From positions 1-64,000 of the forward strand of contig JAQTTH010000003.1 in the NCBI GenBank assembly GCA_028710895.1: 64,000 nucleotides of DNA, in the 5' to 3' direction. This DNA is from Paludibacter sp. Its GTDB lineage: Bacteria > Bacteroidota > Bacteroidia > Bacteroidales > Paludibacteraceae. Positions 27,748-36,535 of this stretch are shown one piece after another. The notes under the pieces were generated by a model. That model searched no databases, was not told where the DNA came from, and saw only the letters and a list, made by a program, of their open reading frames with translations. Numbering within the stretch: the stretch's first letter is position 1; every line of letters starts with the position of its first letter. The position numbers were made by a program, and so were the translations under genes.

Positions 27748-29943
27748 ATGAAAAAACTAAAAACAGCCTTACTCTGCCTGCTGGCGGTTGCAGGACTGCA
27801 AGCACAAACAAAACCTGTTTATCTCGACAACACGCAACCCATTGAACTGCGGGTAAAAGACGCTCTGTCGCGTATGACGCTCGAAGAGAAAGTAAAACTA
27901 TGCACAGCGCAATCGAAGTTTAGCTCCCACGGTGTGCCACGCCTTGGTATTCCCGAAATTTGGATGAGCGATGGACCTCACGGTGTTCGCATGGAAATAA
28001 TGTGGGATAGCTGGGATCATGCTGGTTGGGCAAATGATTCTTGTACAGCTTTTCCGGCGCTCACTTGTCTCGCAGCTTCGTGGGATCCTTCCATGTCGCA
28101 TCTTTTTGGTAACGCCATTGGCGAAGAAGCCCGTTATCGTCGCAAAGATGTATTGCTTGGCCCTGGTGTGAATATCTATCGCTCACCACTGAATGGTCGT
28201 AATTTCGAGTATCTGGGCGAGGATCCTTATCTGGCTTCGCGCATGGTGATTCCGTATATTCAGGGTGTTCAGGAGAATGGTGTTTCGGCTTGTGTGAAAC
28301 ATTTTGCACTCAACAATCAGGAAAGATGGCGAGACCGCATCGATGTTCAGATTAGCGACCGTGCTTTGTACGAAATTTATCTTCCTGCATTCAAAGCAGC
28401 AGTTACCGAAGCTAAGGTTTGGTCTATTATGGGTTCGTACAACAAAATCCGCGGACAATATGCTTGCGAAAATGAGTTGACACTGAATAAAATTCTGAAA
28501 GGCGAATGGAAATTCGACGGTTGTGTGATTACCGACTGGGGTGGGGCACACAATACCAAAGAAGCTGCCCTCAACGGACTCGATATTGAAATGGGAACCT
28601 GGACAAATGGATTTACTTTCAGCCAATCGAACGCATACGACAGCTACTTTCTGGCTGTTCCATACCTTAAAATGCTTCGCTCAGGCGAAATACCCGTTTC
28701 TAATGTTGATGAAAAAGCCACGCGCATCCTCCGACTCATTTTCCGTACCGCCATGAACGTAAACAAACCTTACGGTTCGTTGGCAAGCGAAGAACATCAC
28801 AATGTTGGGCGCACAGTTGCTGAGCAGGGAATTGTGTTGCTGAAAAACACAACCGGTTTATTGCCAATTGACGCATCGAAGTATAAAACCATCGCTGTAA
28901 TCGGAGAAAATGCAACCCGCAAGCTTACAGAAGGCGGTGGTTCATCGGAACTAAAACCAAAACGTGAAGTGTCAGCCTTGCAGGCATTGACAGAAAAATT
29001 CGGTGCTGATAAAGTTCAATTCAGTCTGGGATATGGCTCGGGAGCTGTTTCATACGATAAAGTGAATAAATCGCCTTATGATGCTGATAAATTGAGGAAG
29101 GAAGCTGTTGAACTGGCCTCTAAATCGGATATTGTTATCTTCGTGGGTGGATTAAACAAGAACACACAGCAGGATAGCGAGGGCGACGACCGCCGTTCGT
29201 ATGGTTTGCCCTTTGGTCAGAATGAACTGATAGCTGAACTACAAAAGGTAAATAAAAACATTGTGTTGGTCATGCTGAGTGGCAATGCCTACGAAATGCC
29301 GTGGTTGCCTAAAGCGACTACGTTGGTGCAAGGTTGGTACGGTGGTTCGGAAGCCGGTCATGCCATTGCCAATGTGCTTTCAGGCACCGTAAATCCAAGT
29401 GGTAAGTTGCCGTTTACCTTTGCTGCTAAGCTTAACGACTACGGTGCGCATTCGTTTGGTGCTATTGCTTTTCCCGGCGACAGTATCAGGGAAGAATACA
29501 AGGAAGATATTTTGGTGGGTTACCGTTGGTTTGATACCAAAAAGATTAAACCGCTGTTCCCATTTGGCTACGGATTGTCGTACACCACTTTCGAATACGG
29601 AAAAATAGCCTCCGATAAAAAGGAATATACAGCCGACGAAACCATCAAACTATCATTCACACTGAAAAACTCTGGTAAAGTAGACGGAAAAGAAGCTGTT
29701 CAGGTGTATGCCTCACAACCCAAAGCTTCTGTTGTGCGTCCAGCGAAGGAATTGAAAGCATTTAAAAAAGTGTTCCTCAAAGCAGGCGAAACTCAAACCG
29801 TGGAGTTGGAAGTAAAGGTAAAAGACCTTGCTTTCTTCAATGAAGCTACACACAATTGGACGGTGGAACCGGGAGAATTTGTGCTTTGCAATGCATCTTC
29901 TTCGGCTGATGTAAAGAGCCAGGTAAAGATTCAGGTCAAATAA
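27748..29943 (+). CDS. GH3 beta-glucosidase, secreted
   Basis: This exo-acting beta-glucosidase (or beta-glucosidase/xylosidase) is 731 residues with a signal peptide (LLCLLAVAGLQAQ). The N-terminal barrel includes WMSDGPHGVR, KHFALNNQERWRDR and the nucleophile Asp 263 in CVITDWGGAH. The alpha/beta sandwich domain has IAVIGENA and EGDDRRSYGLP, and the C-terminal FnIII-like domain has PFGYGLSYTTFEYG. It starts 16 bases after the GH39 gene and ends the operon. In a xyloglucan pathway it would remove backbone glucose once xylose has been cleared by GH31. Confidence 0.92.
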   Translation: MKKLKTALLCLLAVAGLQAQTKPVYLDNTQPIELRVKDALSRMTLEEKVKLCTAQSKFSSHGVPRLGIPEIWMSDGPHGVRMEIMWDSWDHAGWANDSCTAFPALTCLAASWDPSMSHLFGNAIGEEARYRRKDVLLGPGVNIYRSPLNGRNFEYLGEDPYLASRMVIPYIQGVQENGVSACVKHFALNNQERWRDRIDVQISDRALYEIYLPAFKAAVTEAKVWSIMGSYNKIRGQYACENELTLNKILKGEWKFDGCVITDWGGAHNTKEAALNGLDIEMGTWTNGFTFSQSNAYDSYFLAVPYLKMLRSGEIPVSNVDEKATRILRLIFRTAMNVNKPYGSLASEEHHNVGRTVAEQGIVLLKNTTGLLPIDASKYKTIAVIGENATRKLTEGGGSSELKPKREVSALQALTEKFGADKVQFSLGYGSGAVSYDKVNKSPYDADKLRKEAVELASKSDIVIFVGGLNKNTQQDSEGDDRRSYGLPFGQNELIAELQKVNKNIVLVMLSGNAYEMPWLPKATTLVQGWYGGSEAGHAIANVLSGTVNPSGKLPFTFAAKLNDYGAHSFGAIAFPGDSIREEYKEDILVGYRWFDTKKIKPLFPFGYGLSYTTFEYGKIASDKKEYTADETIKLSFTLKNSGKVDGKEAVQVYASQPKASVVRPAKELKAFKKVFLKAGETQTVELEVKVKDLAFFNEATHNWTVEPGEFVLCNASSSADVKSQVKIQVK

Positions 29944-29958
29944 ATATCAAACTTATAT

Positions 29959-30008
29959 AAACAGAAACAGTCCGAAATTTTCGTATTTTCGGACTGTTTC
30001 TGTTTTTT
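29959..30008 (+). terminator. Terminator of the GH31-GH39-GH3 operon
   Basis: A 19-bp perfect stem (29959-29977 with 29987-30005) has a 9-base loop and ends in a T run. It starts 16 bases after the GH3 stop and lies between convergent genes. Confidence 0.92.
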
Positions 30009-30021
30009 GAACATACTTGTT

Positions 30022-30444
30022 TTATTCTTCCTTTTTTTCTTTTAGGTATTTCATTTCGATAAGAAAAGCAGCCAATAATCCTAAGCCACCAAATAATAAT
30101 ACCGAAGCTCCATAGATTACACCTGAAATCTCATAAGCATCATGATTAATATTGATATTAGGAATAGCCCCATAAACATACACCTGACAAATAAAGAATC
30201 CAACGAGCAATCCTAACCCAACGCCCAGTAATAAACAACCAATCTTCAATGTTCCGAAAGTGGCCGGTGACTGAGAAATAAAAGGAAATGAAAACTTATT
30301 TTCAATCATGGAAGAGTCAAATTTATCGCCAATCTTTTCAATAATATTCAAACGCTCTTTTTTGCGTACGAATAAATCAAACAATCTGTAAATACCAAGG
30401 GTTATAATTCCAACAACCAATGGAATAGAAATAAAGTCCATCAT
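30022..30444 (-). CDS. Small three-helix membrane protein (DUF6249-like)
   Basis: This 140-residue inner-membrane protein has three hydrophobic helices: about 5-22 (ISIPLVVGIITLGIYRLF), about 66-90 (LKIGCLLLGVGLGLLVGFF) and about 105-130 (SGVIYGASVLLFGGLGLLAAFL). A charged Lys/Glu tail follows. The layout matches a family often found beside ECF sigma factors in Bacteroidales. It is transcribed divergently from the sigma factor gene, from a promoter that mirrors the sigma factor's own. It is therefore likely a target of that sigma factor. Its function is unknown. Either of two adjacent ATGs (30444, 30441) could be the start. Confidence 0.75.
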   Translation of the reverse strand: MMDFISIPLVVGIITLGIYRLFDLFVRKKERLNIIEKIGDKFDSSMIENKFSFPFISQSPATFGTLKIGCLLLGVGLGLLVGFFICQVYVYGAIPNININHDAYEISGVIYGASVLLFGGLGLLAAFLIEMKYLKEKKEE

Positions 30445-30489
30445 AATTTTTTGTTTTTAAAGTAAATAATTTCGTTCTTTGTACTGTTT

Positions 30490-30516
30490 GACGCAGCAAC
30501 CCAAAAATGGTTACAC
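30490..30516 (-). promoter_or_regulatory. ECF-type promoter of the small membrane protein gene
   Basis: On the minus strand GTGTAACC (30509-30516) and CTGCGTC (30490-30496) form an ECF-like -35/-10 pair (AAC, 16 bases, CGTC). It is the mirror image of the promoter at 30549-30575. Confidence 0.65.
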
Positions 30517-30548
30517 ATTCCCTCTGTTTTTATTTCTGCAATAAAAAA

Positions 30549-30575
30549 GTGTAACCAAAATTGACTGTCTGCGTC
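30549..30575 (+). promoter_or_regulatory. ECF-type promoter of the sigma factor operon
   Basis: GTGTAACC (30549-30556) and CTGCGTC (30569-30575) give AAC, 16 bases, CGTC, the spacing usual for ECF promoters. It lies 18 bases before the sigma factor ATG. The sequence and spacing repeat those of the divergent promoter, which suggests autoregulation. Confidence 0.65.
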
Positions 30576-30592
30576 TTATACTATATATATAT

Positions 30593-31144
30593 ATGAATAA
30601 TCAGGACGAGATAAACTACATAGAGCGAATACTTGCCGGCGAAACGAATTTATTTTCGTATTTCGTCAATTCGTACAGCAACTCTATCCACTCGTTGATT
30701 GTTCGTATAGTACTGACAAATGAAGATGCAGAAGAACTGACGCAGGATAGTTTTCTGAAAGCTTTCAAAAAACTGGACACTTTCAAAGGCGATTGCAGTT
30801 TCTCCACCTGGCTGTTTCGGATAGCGTACAACACGGCCATTTCGGCCACCAGGAAGCGAAAAATGGAGTTCCCAACGGTGGACGAAGCGATGATGGAAAG
30901 CGTACCCGACGAGGCAATAGAAACTTTTTTCGATCCTGATGAAAATGAAATCAAGCTGCAAAAGCTCGAAGAGGCAATCGGCAAACTGAATGTGGAGGAA
31001 AAAACGCTGATTACGCTTTTTTATACCGAAGATAAATCGGTGGCAGAACTGGCCCGGGTGTTAGACCTAAGCCCCGAGAATGTAAAGGTAAAGCTTTACA
31101 GAGTGAGAAAGAAATTATATGTTTTAATGACGAAAGGAATATGA
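30593..31144 (+). CDS. ECF-family RNA polymerase sigma factor
   Basis: This 183-residue sigma factor has region 2 (about 15-85; EDAEELTQDSFLKAFKKL and FSTWLFRIAYNTA) and region 4 (about 125-178; LNVEEKTLITLFYTEDKSVAELA, with the recognition helix SPENVKVKLYRVRKKLY). It lacks regions 1 and 3, as expected for ECF sigma factors. Its start follows an AT-repeat stretch and an ECF-type promoter, so it probably activates its own gene and the divergent membrane-protein gene. Its stop overlaps the ATG of the next gene by four bases, which points to a translationally coupled anti-sigma partner. The inducing signal is not visible. Confidence 0.93.
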   Translation: MNNQDEINYIERILAGETNLFSYFVNSYSNSIHSLIVRIVLTNEDAEELTQDSFLKAFKKLDTFKGDCSFSTWLFRIAYNTAISATRKRKMEFPTVDEAMMESVPDEAIETFFDPDENEIKLQKLEEAIGKLNVEEKTLITLFYTEDKSVAELARVLDLSPENVKVKLYRVRKKLYVLMTKGI

Positions 31145-31512
31145 ATAACGATAAAGCAATAATAAAAGCATTACAATCGACCGAAATTCCCCGACTCTCA
31201 GCCGATTTCAATTTGCGCATGATGGCAGAGGTGTATCGCGCCGTGGAACGAAAGAAAAAACGAGCGTATGTACTTGGGCTATGCCTTATTTCGGGAGTTT
31301 CACTGGCGTTGATAGGGCTAGCTGTTTACGTGTTCTATACCTATTTTTCAATGAATTTTAAGTTCGAACTTCCCGGGTTACCGAAAATACAGCTTTCGTC
31401 AGCAACCAAATCAATATATGCATTCAGCACCTATATCGCTCTGCTCTCGTTGATGCTTATTGGTCTGGATAATTATATCCGGCGAAAATGGTTGACGAAA
31501 AAAATGAAATAG
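31141..31512 (+). CDS. Small membrane protein, putative anti-sigma factor
   Basis: This 123-residue protein has a soluble N-terminus (about 1-38, with SADFNLRMMAEVYRAVERKKKR) and two transmembrane helices (about 42-68 and 92-110). A basic C-terminal tail follows. I do not recognise a named family. The ATGA overlap with the sigma factor gene and the cytoplasm-then-membrane layout suggest it holds the sigma factor inactive, as membrane anti-sigma factors do. This is inference from context; no zinc-binding HxxxCxxC motif is present. Confidence 0.65.
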   Translation: MNNDKAIIKALQSTEIPRLSADFNLRMMAEVYRAVERKKKRAYVLGLCLISGVSLALIGLAVYVFYTYFSMNFKFELPGLPKIQLSSATKSIYAFSTYIALLSLMLIGLDNYIRRKWLTKKMK

Positions 31513-31532
31513 TATAAACTACCATTTATAGT

Positions 31533-33713
31533 TTAATTCATAACTTTTCCGGTTTGAACTCCTGAATTCGTTTTGATTTTTACGATAAACAAATGCTCGT
31601 TTTCGGGTAATTTAGATCTGAATTCCTGATTCTGAATGTTGTTGTTTTGATAAACTAACCGGCCAAGAACTGAATAGACAGAAACAGAATGGATATTTTC
31701 TGTAGAATTAATCATCAGGTCTCCGTTTGAAGCATAAATTGCTGCAGCATTAGCTGTAGGGGCTTTTACTTCGGTTTGTGTTGCACTGTATTTTATCATT
31801 TTGATATCAGGTTGCGTAACGTTTGCTAATCCGGCTCCGATATAAAAACCCAAATGAGGAGGTTGATTGTAAGCTGCATTTTGCCAGGCAATTCCAAGTC
31901 GGTAAACAGGGTCGTGCATGAGTGTAAACAGACGGTAAGTAGTTGGTGTTGTAGTAGTATATATACGAATTTTGCTCGAATCTGATGTTTCCCAAAGAAT
32001 TACTTCTTCGCGCCAGTCGCCCAGTAAATCGGCACTAATGTTAGGGGTTGCTTTGGTACTGTTGCACGACGAAACGCCACTTCCTGTCAATAAAGTTGAC
32101 GAACCACTTCCGGTCCACTTTGTTATTCTTACACCATCCAGCAGCTCATCCTGTAAGTCAGCATCCCAATACACACGGAAATTGGTTGAAGGTTTAGAGC
32201 TTGAAATCAACACGCCTTTGCAGGTATATGTTCCTCCGCCCAGCGAGCTCCACATTTCGAATCCGGGATAGCGCGAATCAATATCACCCGCCATTCCACG
32301 ACCATTGTCAGCACCTGTAAATGTTCCCCAAAGCATCGTTCCGGTTTTGGCATCGTGCAGCTCATATCCATACGTTGCAGCTGTTTCTTCGTGAACTGTG
32401 TATACTTCCAGACCGGGATTGTCTAAATCCATATCCGATACATGCATAGCATCTCCATGGCCCATTCCGGTGCGATATAGCAAGGTTCCATTATCATCAA
32501 TTACACAGGAAGCGTAAACTATTTCGTCCTTTCCATCGGAATCAACGTCGGCAACACTGAGGTTATGGTTTCCTTGTCCGTAAGCCCCAACTCCGGCAGT
32601 TGTACCCGAATCGTAGAACCAGTGCTGAACTAACTTTTTATCTTTCACATCGTATGATGCTAAGCAAGCTCTTCCATAATATCCACGACACATGACAGCA
32701 CTTGGATGAACGCCATCCAAATAGGCCACACAGGCAAGAAAACGATCGGAACGATTTCCGTATGTATCACCCCAGTTCGATAGTGAACCGCGTGGTGGAT
32801 TGTAGGCAATCGTATTCAGTTCTGCTCCGGTTTTTCCATCGAATAAAGTCAGGTATTCGGGTCCATTCAGAATTGTTCCAACCATTTTGGAACCGGTTAT
32901 TTGCGTTGTATCAATACTACGGTAATCGGCAGTAGGGTCATCGCTGTTCATGATAACATTGTTTCCTTTTCCATCAATCGTTCCCGGGGCTGTTTTACAA
33001 ACGACTTCTGCCAGTCCATCACCATCAAAATCATACACCAGAAATTGGGTATAATGTGCACCCGCGCGGATATTTTTACCCAAATCGACACGCCATAGAA
33101 AAGTTCCATCGAGTTTATAGGCATCGATATATACTTTTCCGGTTATGCCATAGTACGAATTATCCTGCGAGTTGGAAGGATCCCATTTTACGATAATTTC
33201 ATATTCACCATCACCATCCACATCACCCACGCTGCAATCGTTCGGAGAATATCCATAAGGTTGTCCTGTGGGATAACTTCCTGTAGCGGCCTTTCCTGTA
33301 CTACCGTATTTATTAGGTTCAGTTCGTCCGTTTGCCGGGCGTTTCAGTTGTATAGATTTATATTGGGCTGCCCAGGGAGTGACATTTTTTACCCCCACGG
33401 TATCTTCCACTCCATTGAGCACAGGAAGTACCTTGTAAACGCTTGTAGTTGTTCCACTGGCATCAGTATAATTGGTTGTTGCTGTTATTGGGGTGGTTGT
33501 AATTTTTACGTTGTTGCGGTAAATATTGAAACCTGTAGCTGCATTGTCCGTTCCCAGAAATCGCCAGCTGAGGTAAACTCCACTCGTAACTTTTACAGCA
33601 ACAAGTCCACGGTTCAGGTATTCCATTTGCCGGGTATCAGCTTTTACATTGGAGACAGAGAGAGAGAAAGAAATAAGAAGAAGAAATGAAGTGAGTAAAG
33701 TAATTTTTTTCAT
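31533..33713 (-). CDS. PL11 rhamnogalacturonan lyase, T9SS-secreted
   Basis: This secreted lyase cleaves the rhamnose-galacturonic acid backbone of rhamnogalacturonan I. It has 726 residues: a signal peptide (LLLISFSLSVSNVKA), a short FnIII-like N-terminus (MEYLNRGLVAVKVTSGVYLSW) and the PL11 eight-bladed beta-propeller. The propeller has repeated calcium-binding Asp-rich loops (VGDVDGDGEYEIIVKWDPS, VYDFDGDGLAEVVCKTAPGT, VADVDSDGKDEIVY). A C-terminal sorting domain (about 650-726; VSVYSVLGRLVYQ) marks it for T9SS export and surface attachment or release. It is convergent with the anti-sigma-like gene. PL11 members may be endo- or exo-acting; this cannot be told here. Confidence 0.92.
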   Translation of the reverse strand: MKKITLLTSFLLLISFSLSVSNVKADTRQMEYLNRGLVAVKVTSGVYLSWRFLGTDNAATGFNIYRNNVKITTTPITATTNYTDASGTTTSVYKVLPVLNGVEDTVGVKNVTPWAAQYKSIQLKRPANGRTEPNKYGSTGKAATGSYPTGQPYGYSPNDCSVGDVDGDGEYEIIVKWDPSNSQDNSYYGITGKVYIDAYKLDGTFLWRVDLGKNIRAGAHYTQFLVYDFDGDGLAEVVCKTAPGTIDGKGNNVIMNSDDPTADYRSIDTTQITGSKMVGTILNGPEYLTLFDGKTGAELNTIAYNPPRGSLSNWGDTYGNRSDRFLACVAYLDGVHPSAVMCRGYYGRACLASYDVKDKKLVQHWFYDSGTTAGVGAYGQGNHNLSVADVDSDGKDEIVYASCVIDDNGTLLYRTGMGHGDAMHVSDMDLDNPGLEVYTVHEETAATYGYELHDAKTGTMLWGTFTGADNGRGMAGDIDSRYPGFEMWSSLGGGTYTCKGVLISSSKPSTNFRVYWDADLQDELLDGVRITKWTGSGSSTLLTGSGVSSCNSTKATPNISADLLGDWREEVILWETSDSSKIRIYTTTTPTTYRLFTLMHDPVYRLGIAWQNAAYNQPPHLGFYIGAGLANVTQPDIKMIKYSATQTEVKAPTANAAAIYASNGDLMINSTENIHSVSVYSVLGRLVYQNNNIQNQEFRSKLPENEHLFIVKIKTNSGVQTGKVMN

Positions 33714-33752
33714 GAATCTATACAGTATTTATTCAAGGTTATGAATTTCAGC

Positions 33753-33760
33753 CAAAAGTA
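33753..33760 (-). promoter_or_regulatory. -7 box of the PL11 gene
   Basis: On the minus strand TACTTTTG matches TAnnTTTG, 40 bases upstream of the ATG. No good -33 element is seen. Confidence 0.45.
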
Positions 33761-33872
33761 ACTGTAATCCAACGAATAAATATAGATTTTTTGATTGAAG
33801 ATGTGCAGGATTTGATATTCTTTGGTTTAATTCAATAAACGGAATGCATAGAGTTGAGCTCTTGGAAAATCA

Positions 33873-33914
33873 AAAGCGCATAGTCTGAAACCTTTCAGAG
33901 TTATGCGCTTTATA
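33873..33914 (-). terminator. Terminator after the T9SS beta-propeller gene
   Basis: A stacked hairpin has a 10-bp outer stem (AAAGCGCATA 33873-33882 with TATGCGCTTT 33902-33911) and a 7-bp inner stem (TCTGAAA with TTTCAGA). Read leftward it follows the stop at 33966 by about 55 bases. Confidence 0.75.
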
Positions 33915-33965
33915 TTTAAATACCTGTCAATGAAATATCATTCCTGACAAGTTGAACATGAACAT

Positions 33966-35975
33966 CTATTGAACAACAAATTTGAAGTTATAATATTGTC
34001 CGGTACTCAATTTAGCATTCATCAGATATACACCTTTATGTAGCGTTGATTTGATGTTCTGGAGATTCAATCCGGCAGGTGAATCAACGGTTGTTATCAA
34101 TTTCCCGGATTCATTGTAAATTCTGTACCCTACAATTTCTTCATCTTTCCGAATGATAGAATTTGTTGCTGTTGTAACACCATTAATATCAAGCGTTATC
34201 TGGTCGATTCCCGAAGTTTGATCAATAATTAATTGAAGATTGTATTTTTTTACGAGCCCTGATGTCAATATTGTGAAAGCTCCTCCTCCGTCAGTTGTTT
34301 TGTCAACATCAGCAACTGCACTTCCTGTGTATGCATTTGTTTGTGGATATCCAACAGGCTCTACACCCCAATTAGGGGTATTGTCGGTATTGACTAAACA
34401 GAACTTGAACATTCCATCGCCGGAACTTATTCCTCCAAAAAGATATACAGCCGGGAAACTCCATGTAAATATCTTACCTCCACCGCTAATAGCAGGAACA
34501 GATGCCTGAATGTTGTTCACGACATCTTTCCAACAAATATTCCATTGCGCTTTGGTGCCATTTGAAGTATTATTCAAGAAATAACTACTACCAATTAATC
34601 CATATTTTACAGATGAATAATCGGTTAAACTGGTTCGGATAATGCTTGAATATGCCGAAGCACTTTTATTGATAACTGAAATATTATTAGTCCCTTTTAT
34701 ATTGATGACGTTGATGAAGCAAGTGTCGATTGGTAAATCAACATTTGACACAAGATGAACCAATGCTTTATTCGTGGCATCAACTGTTGCTGATAAAAGT
34801 GGAATCTTAGTATAGGTTGCAACATTATTGAGTCTGTAGTTTACAAGATAGTTTGCAGTATCCTGAGCACTTGTCAATTCCACATTGGTGCTAAAAGTAA
34901 GATCAATACTTTTTGATCCGGTTAATTTAGATTTTGTGACTGATAGATTTACTCCGGTATAATTGGAAGTATTATAAACATAACTCCAGCCACCAACAAA
35001 TATAGTTCCTGATGGTGTAATACTTAATGGTTGAACTCCTGCATTGATAAATGAAGGATGTTTTGTCCACGAAATACCGTTGTTAGTTGAATAAGCAAGT
35101 CCGGTAAGGCTCGTACCAAAATAGGTGTTGAGCGTTGGAACATATTTGATTTCACGTATTGCAGATGTTGAGTCTACTTTAATCCAATTTACACCGGCAT
35201 TCGTTGTAGAATATACAGCTGATGTCTTCGTTGTTGTATTAAAAACTGAAACCAAACCATTGTTGTCGTCTTTGAAATCAAATTTTGCATTCGATCCGTT
35301 ATTTAGTGCCGGAGTGTTGATGGCAGTCCAGTTTAATCCTTTGTTTGCTGACTTGTATATCCAACCCGATCCGGCCATAACATAAACCGTATTTCCCCGA
35401 ACACGGATGAAACTATTTGTATTAATTCCCCAGTCGGTTGAAGCTGACGATGGCATATTTGCTGCAGGAACAGCGTTCCATTGAGTTCCACCGTTGGTAG
35501 TAGTATAAATCTCCAGAATACCGTTAGCAGTGCTAATACCATCCCCAACAATAATTCCTTCGTTTTCGTTCCAGAAATACACAAGGTCGGGGAAAGAAGC
35601 AGCTGAGTTAAAAGCTGTTGCCTGTCTAACCCATGTGTCTCCACCGTCGGTTGTTTTATAAATACCGGGATTAGCAGTAGCAGAAGCCATGCTAACAATT
35701 ACAAATGCGATTTTGTCACTCACTGCCGATAGGCTACCACATATCCTATTCGATGCTAAGCCCACTGGAAAACTTTTAGTAGTCCAGGTTTTGCCTGCAT
35801 CTTTTGTTATCGAAAATTTATCACCCATTTGGTCTTTAATCCAAATAACACTGTCGTTTACGACACACACCGCATCCAATAAGGAACTTTGTCCGGTTAA
35901 GGTTTGTTGCCACTGAGCTTTCAATGGAATACTCAATAGTACACTTGCTATTAAAATTGTAAAATTTTTTTTCAT
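33966..35975 (-). CDS. T9SS-secreted beta-propeller (BNR/sialidase-like) protein
   Basis: This 669-residue protein has a signal peptide (ILIASVLLSIPLKA). The propeller (about 20-330) is built from BNR/sortilin-like blades with repeated TKDAGKTWT, TTDGGDTWV, TTNGGTQWN, SANKGLNWT, TTNAGVNWI and STNNGISWT motifs. A beta-rich middle (about 335-585) with GDGMFKFCLVNTDN-type sequence follows, then a C-terminal T9SS sorting domain (about 590-669; VGYRIYNESGKLITTV, GVYLMNAKLSTGQYY). Asp-box propellers are also found in sialidases and xyloglucanases, but no catalytic residues can be assigned, so the function is open. It is flanked by a pectin lyase and a large T9SS beta-helix protein, consistent with a cell-surface carbohydrate role. 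Confidence 0.7.
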   Translation of the reverse strand: MKKNFTILIASVLLSIPLKAQWQQTLTGQSSLLDAVCVVNDSVIWIKDQMGDKFSITKDAGKTWTTKSFPVGLASNRICGSLSAVSDKIAFVIVSMASATANPGIYKTTDGGDTWVRQATAFNSAASFPDLVYFWNENEGIIVGDGISTANGILEIYTTTNGGTQWNAVPAANMPSSASTDWGINTNSFIRVRGNTVYVMAGSGWIYKSANKGLNWTAINTPALNNGSNAKFDFKDDNNGLVSVFNTTTKTSAVYSTTNAGVNWIKVDSTSAIREIKYVPTLNTYFGTSLTGLAYSTNNGISWTKHPSFINAGVQPLSITPSGTIFVGGWSYVYNTSNYTGVNLSVTKSKLTGSKSIDLTFSTNVELTSAQDTANYLVNYRLNNVATYTKIPLLSATVDATNKALVHLVSNVDLPIDTCFINVINIKGTNNISVINKSASAYSSIIRTSLTDYSSVKYGLIGSSYFLNNTSNGTKAQWNICWKDVVNNIQASVPAISGGGKIFTWSFPAVYLFGGISSGDGMFKFCLVNTDNTPNWGVEPVGYPQTNAYTGSAVADVDKTTDGGGAFTILTSGLVKKYNLQLIIDQTSGIDQITLDINGVTTATNSIIRKDEEIVGYRIYNESGKLITTVDSPAGLNLQNIKSTLHKGVYLMNAKLSTGQYYNFKFVVQ

Positions 35976-36378
35976 TCGTTGAATTTAAATGTTAGTACTA
36001 ATTCGTTTTCTGTTTTTAAATTGAACAGACTTATTTTGAACATCAAATTGCCCAAAATTAAAATGTTCTATTCCTAACTATCCAAAACAATGAGAATTAA
36101 AATATGTTCTTGCCTGACTGACATAATTGCGAAAGAACTGTAAAAAATGCTACAAAACCTGAAAAAATAACGACTAAAACCTGAACATTCTATTTAGCTT
36201 GTTGTTTCACTTTAGTCTAGGTATAATTTTTTTTGATTCACTATCATCCAAATTGTAACTCCTATGAATACTCCTCTACTTGAATATCTTTATTGATTCC
36301 TTCAACTTCTTGCTGGTTTAAGGAATCATTTTCCAACTATTTAAAGCCAGACCACCCGAAACGATTTGATTCCGGTTT

Positions 36379-36497
36379 TACGAATTATCAATTCGTATCT
36401 GTTGACGTATAGCGCATGAACTATATGGGGTACTTTGGATCCTTAGCGATCTGCCAGCTCTTATAAACAGACTCTTCTGTTTCCTACATTATTTTTG
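36379..36497 (+). promoter_or_regulatory. Promoter region with two palindromes before the beta-helix/cohesin unit
   Basis: In the 560-base gap 35976-36535, TACGAATT-atc-AATTCGTA (36379-36397) is a perfect 8-bp-arm palindrome. AAACAGA-ctct-TCTGTTT (36465-36482) is a perfect 7-bp-arm inverted repeat. The -7 box TATTTTTG follows at 36490-36497, 38 bases before the ATG. The second palindrome covers the expected -33 region, so a repressor or activator site is plausible. The left half of the gap shows nothing recognisable. Confidence 0.5.
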
Positions 36498-36535
36498 CTT
36501 CTGTTTTACTGTTTTTTTGAATAATCAAAAGAAGT

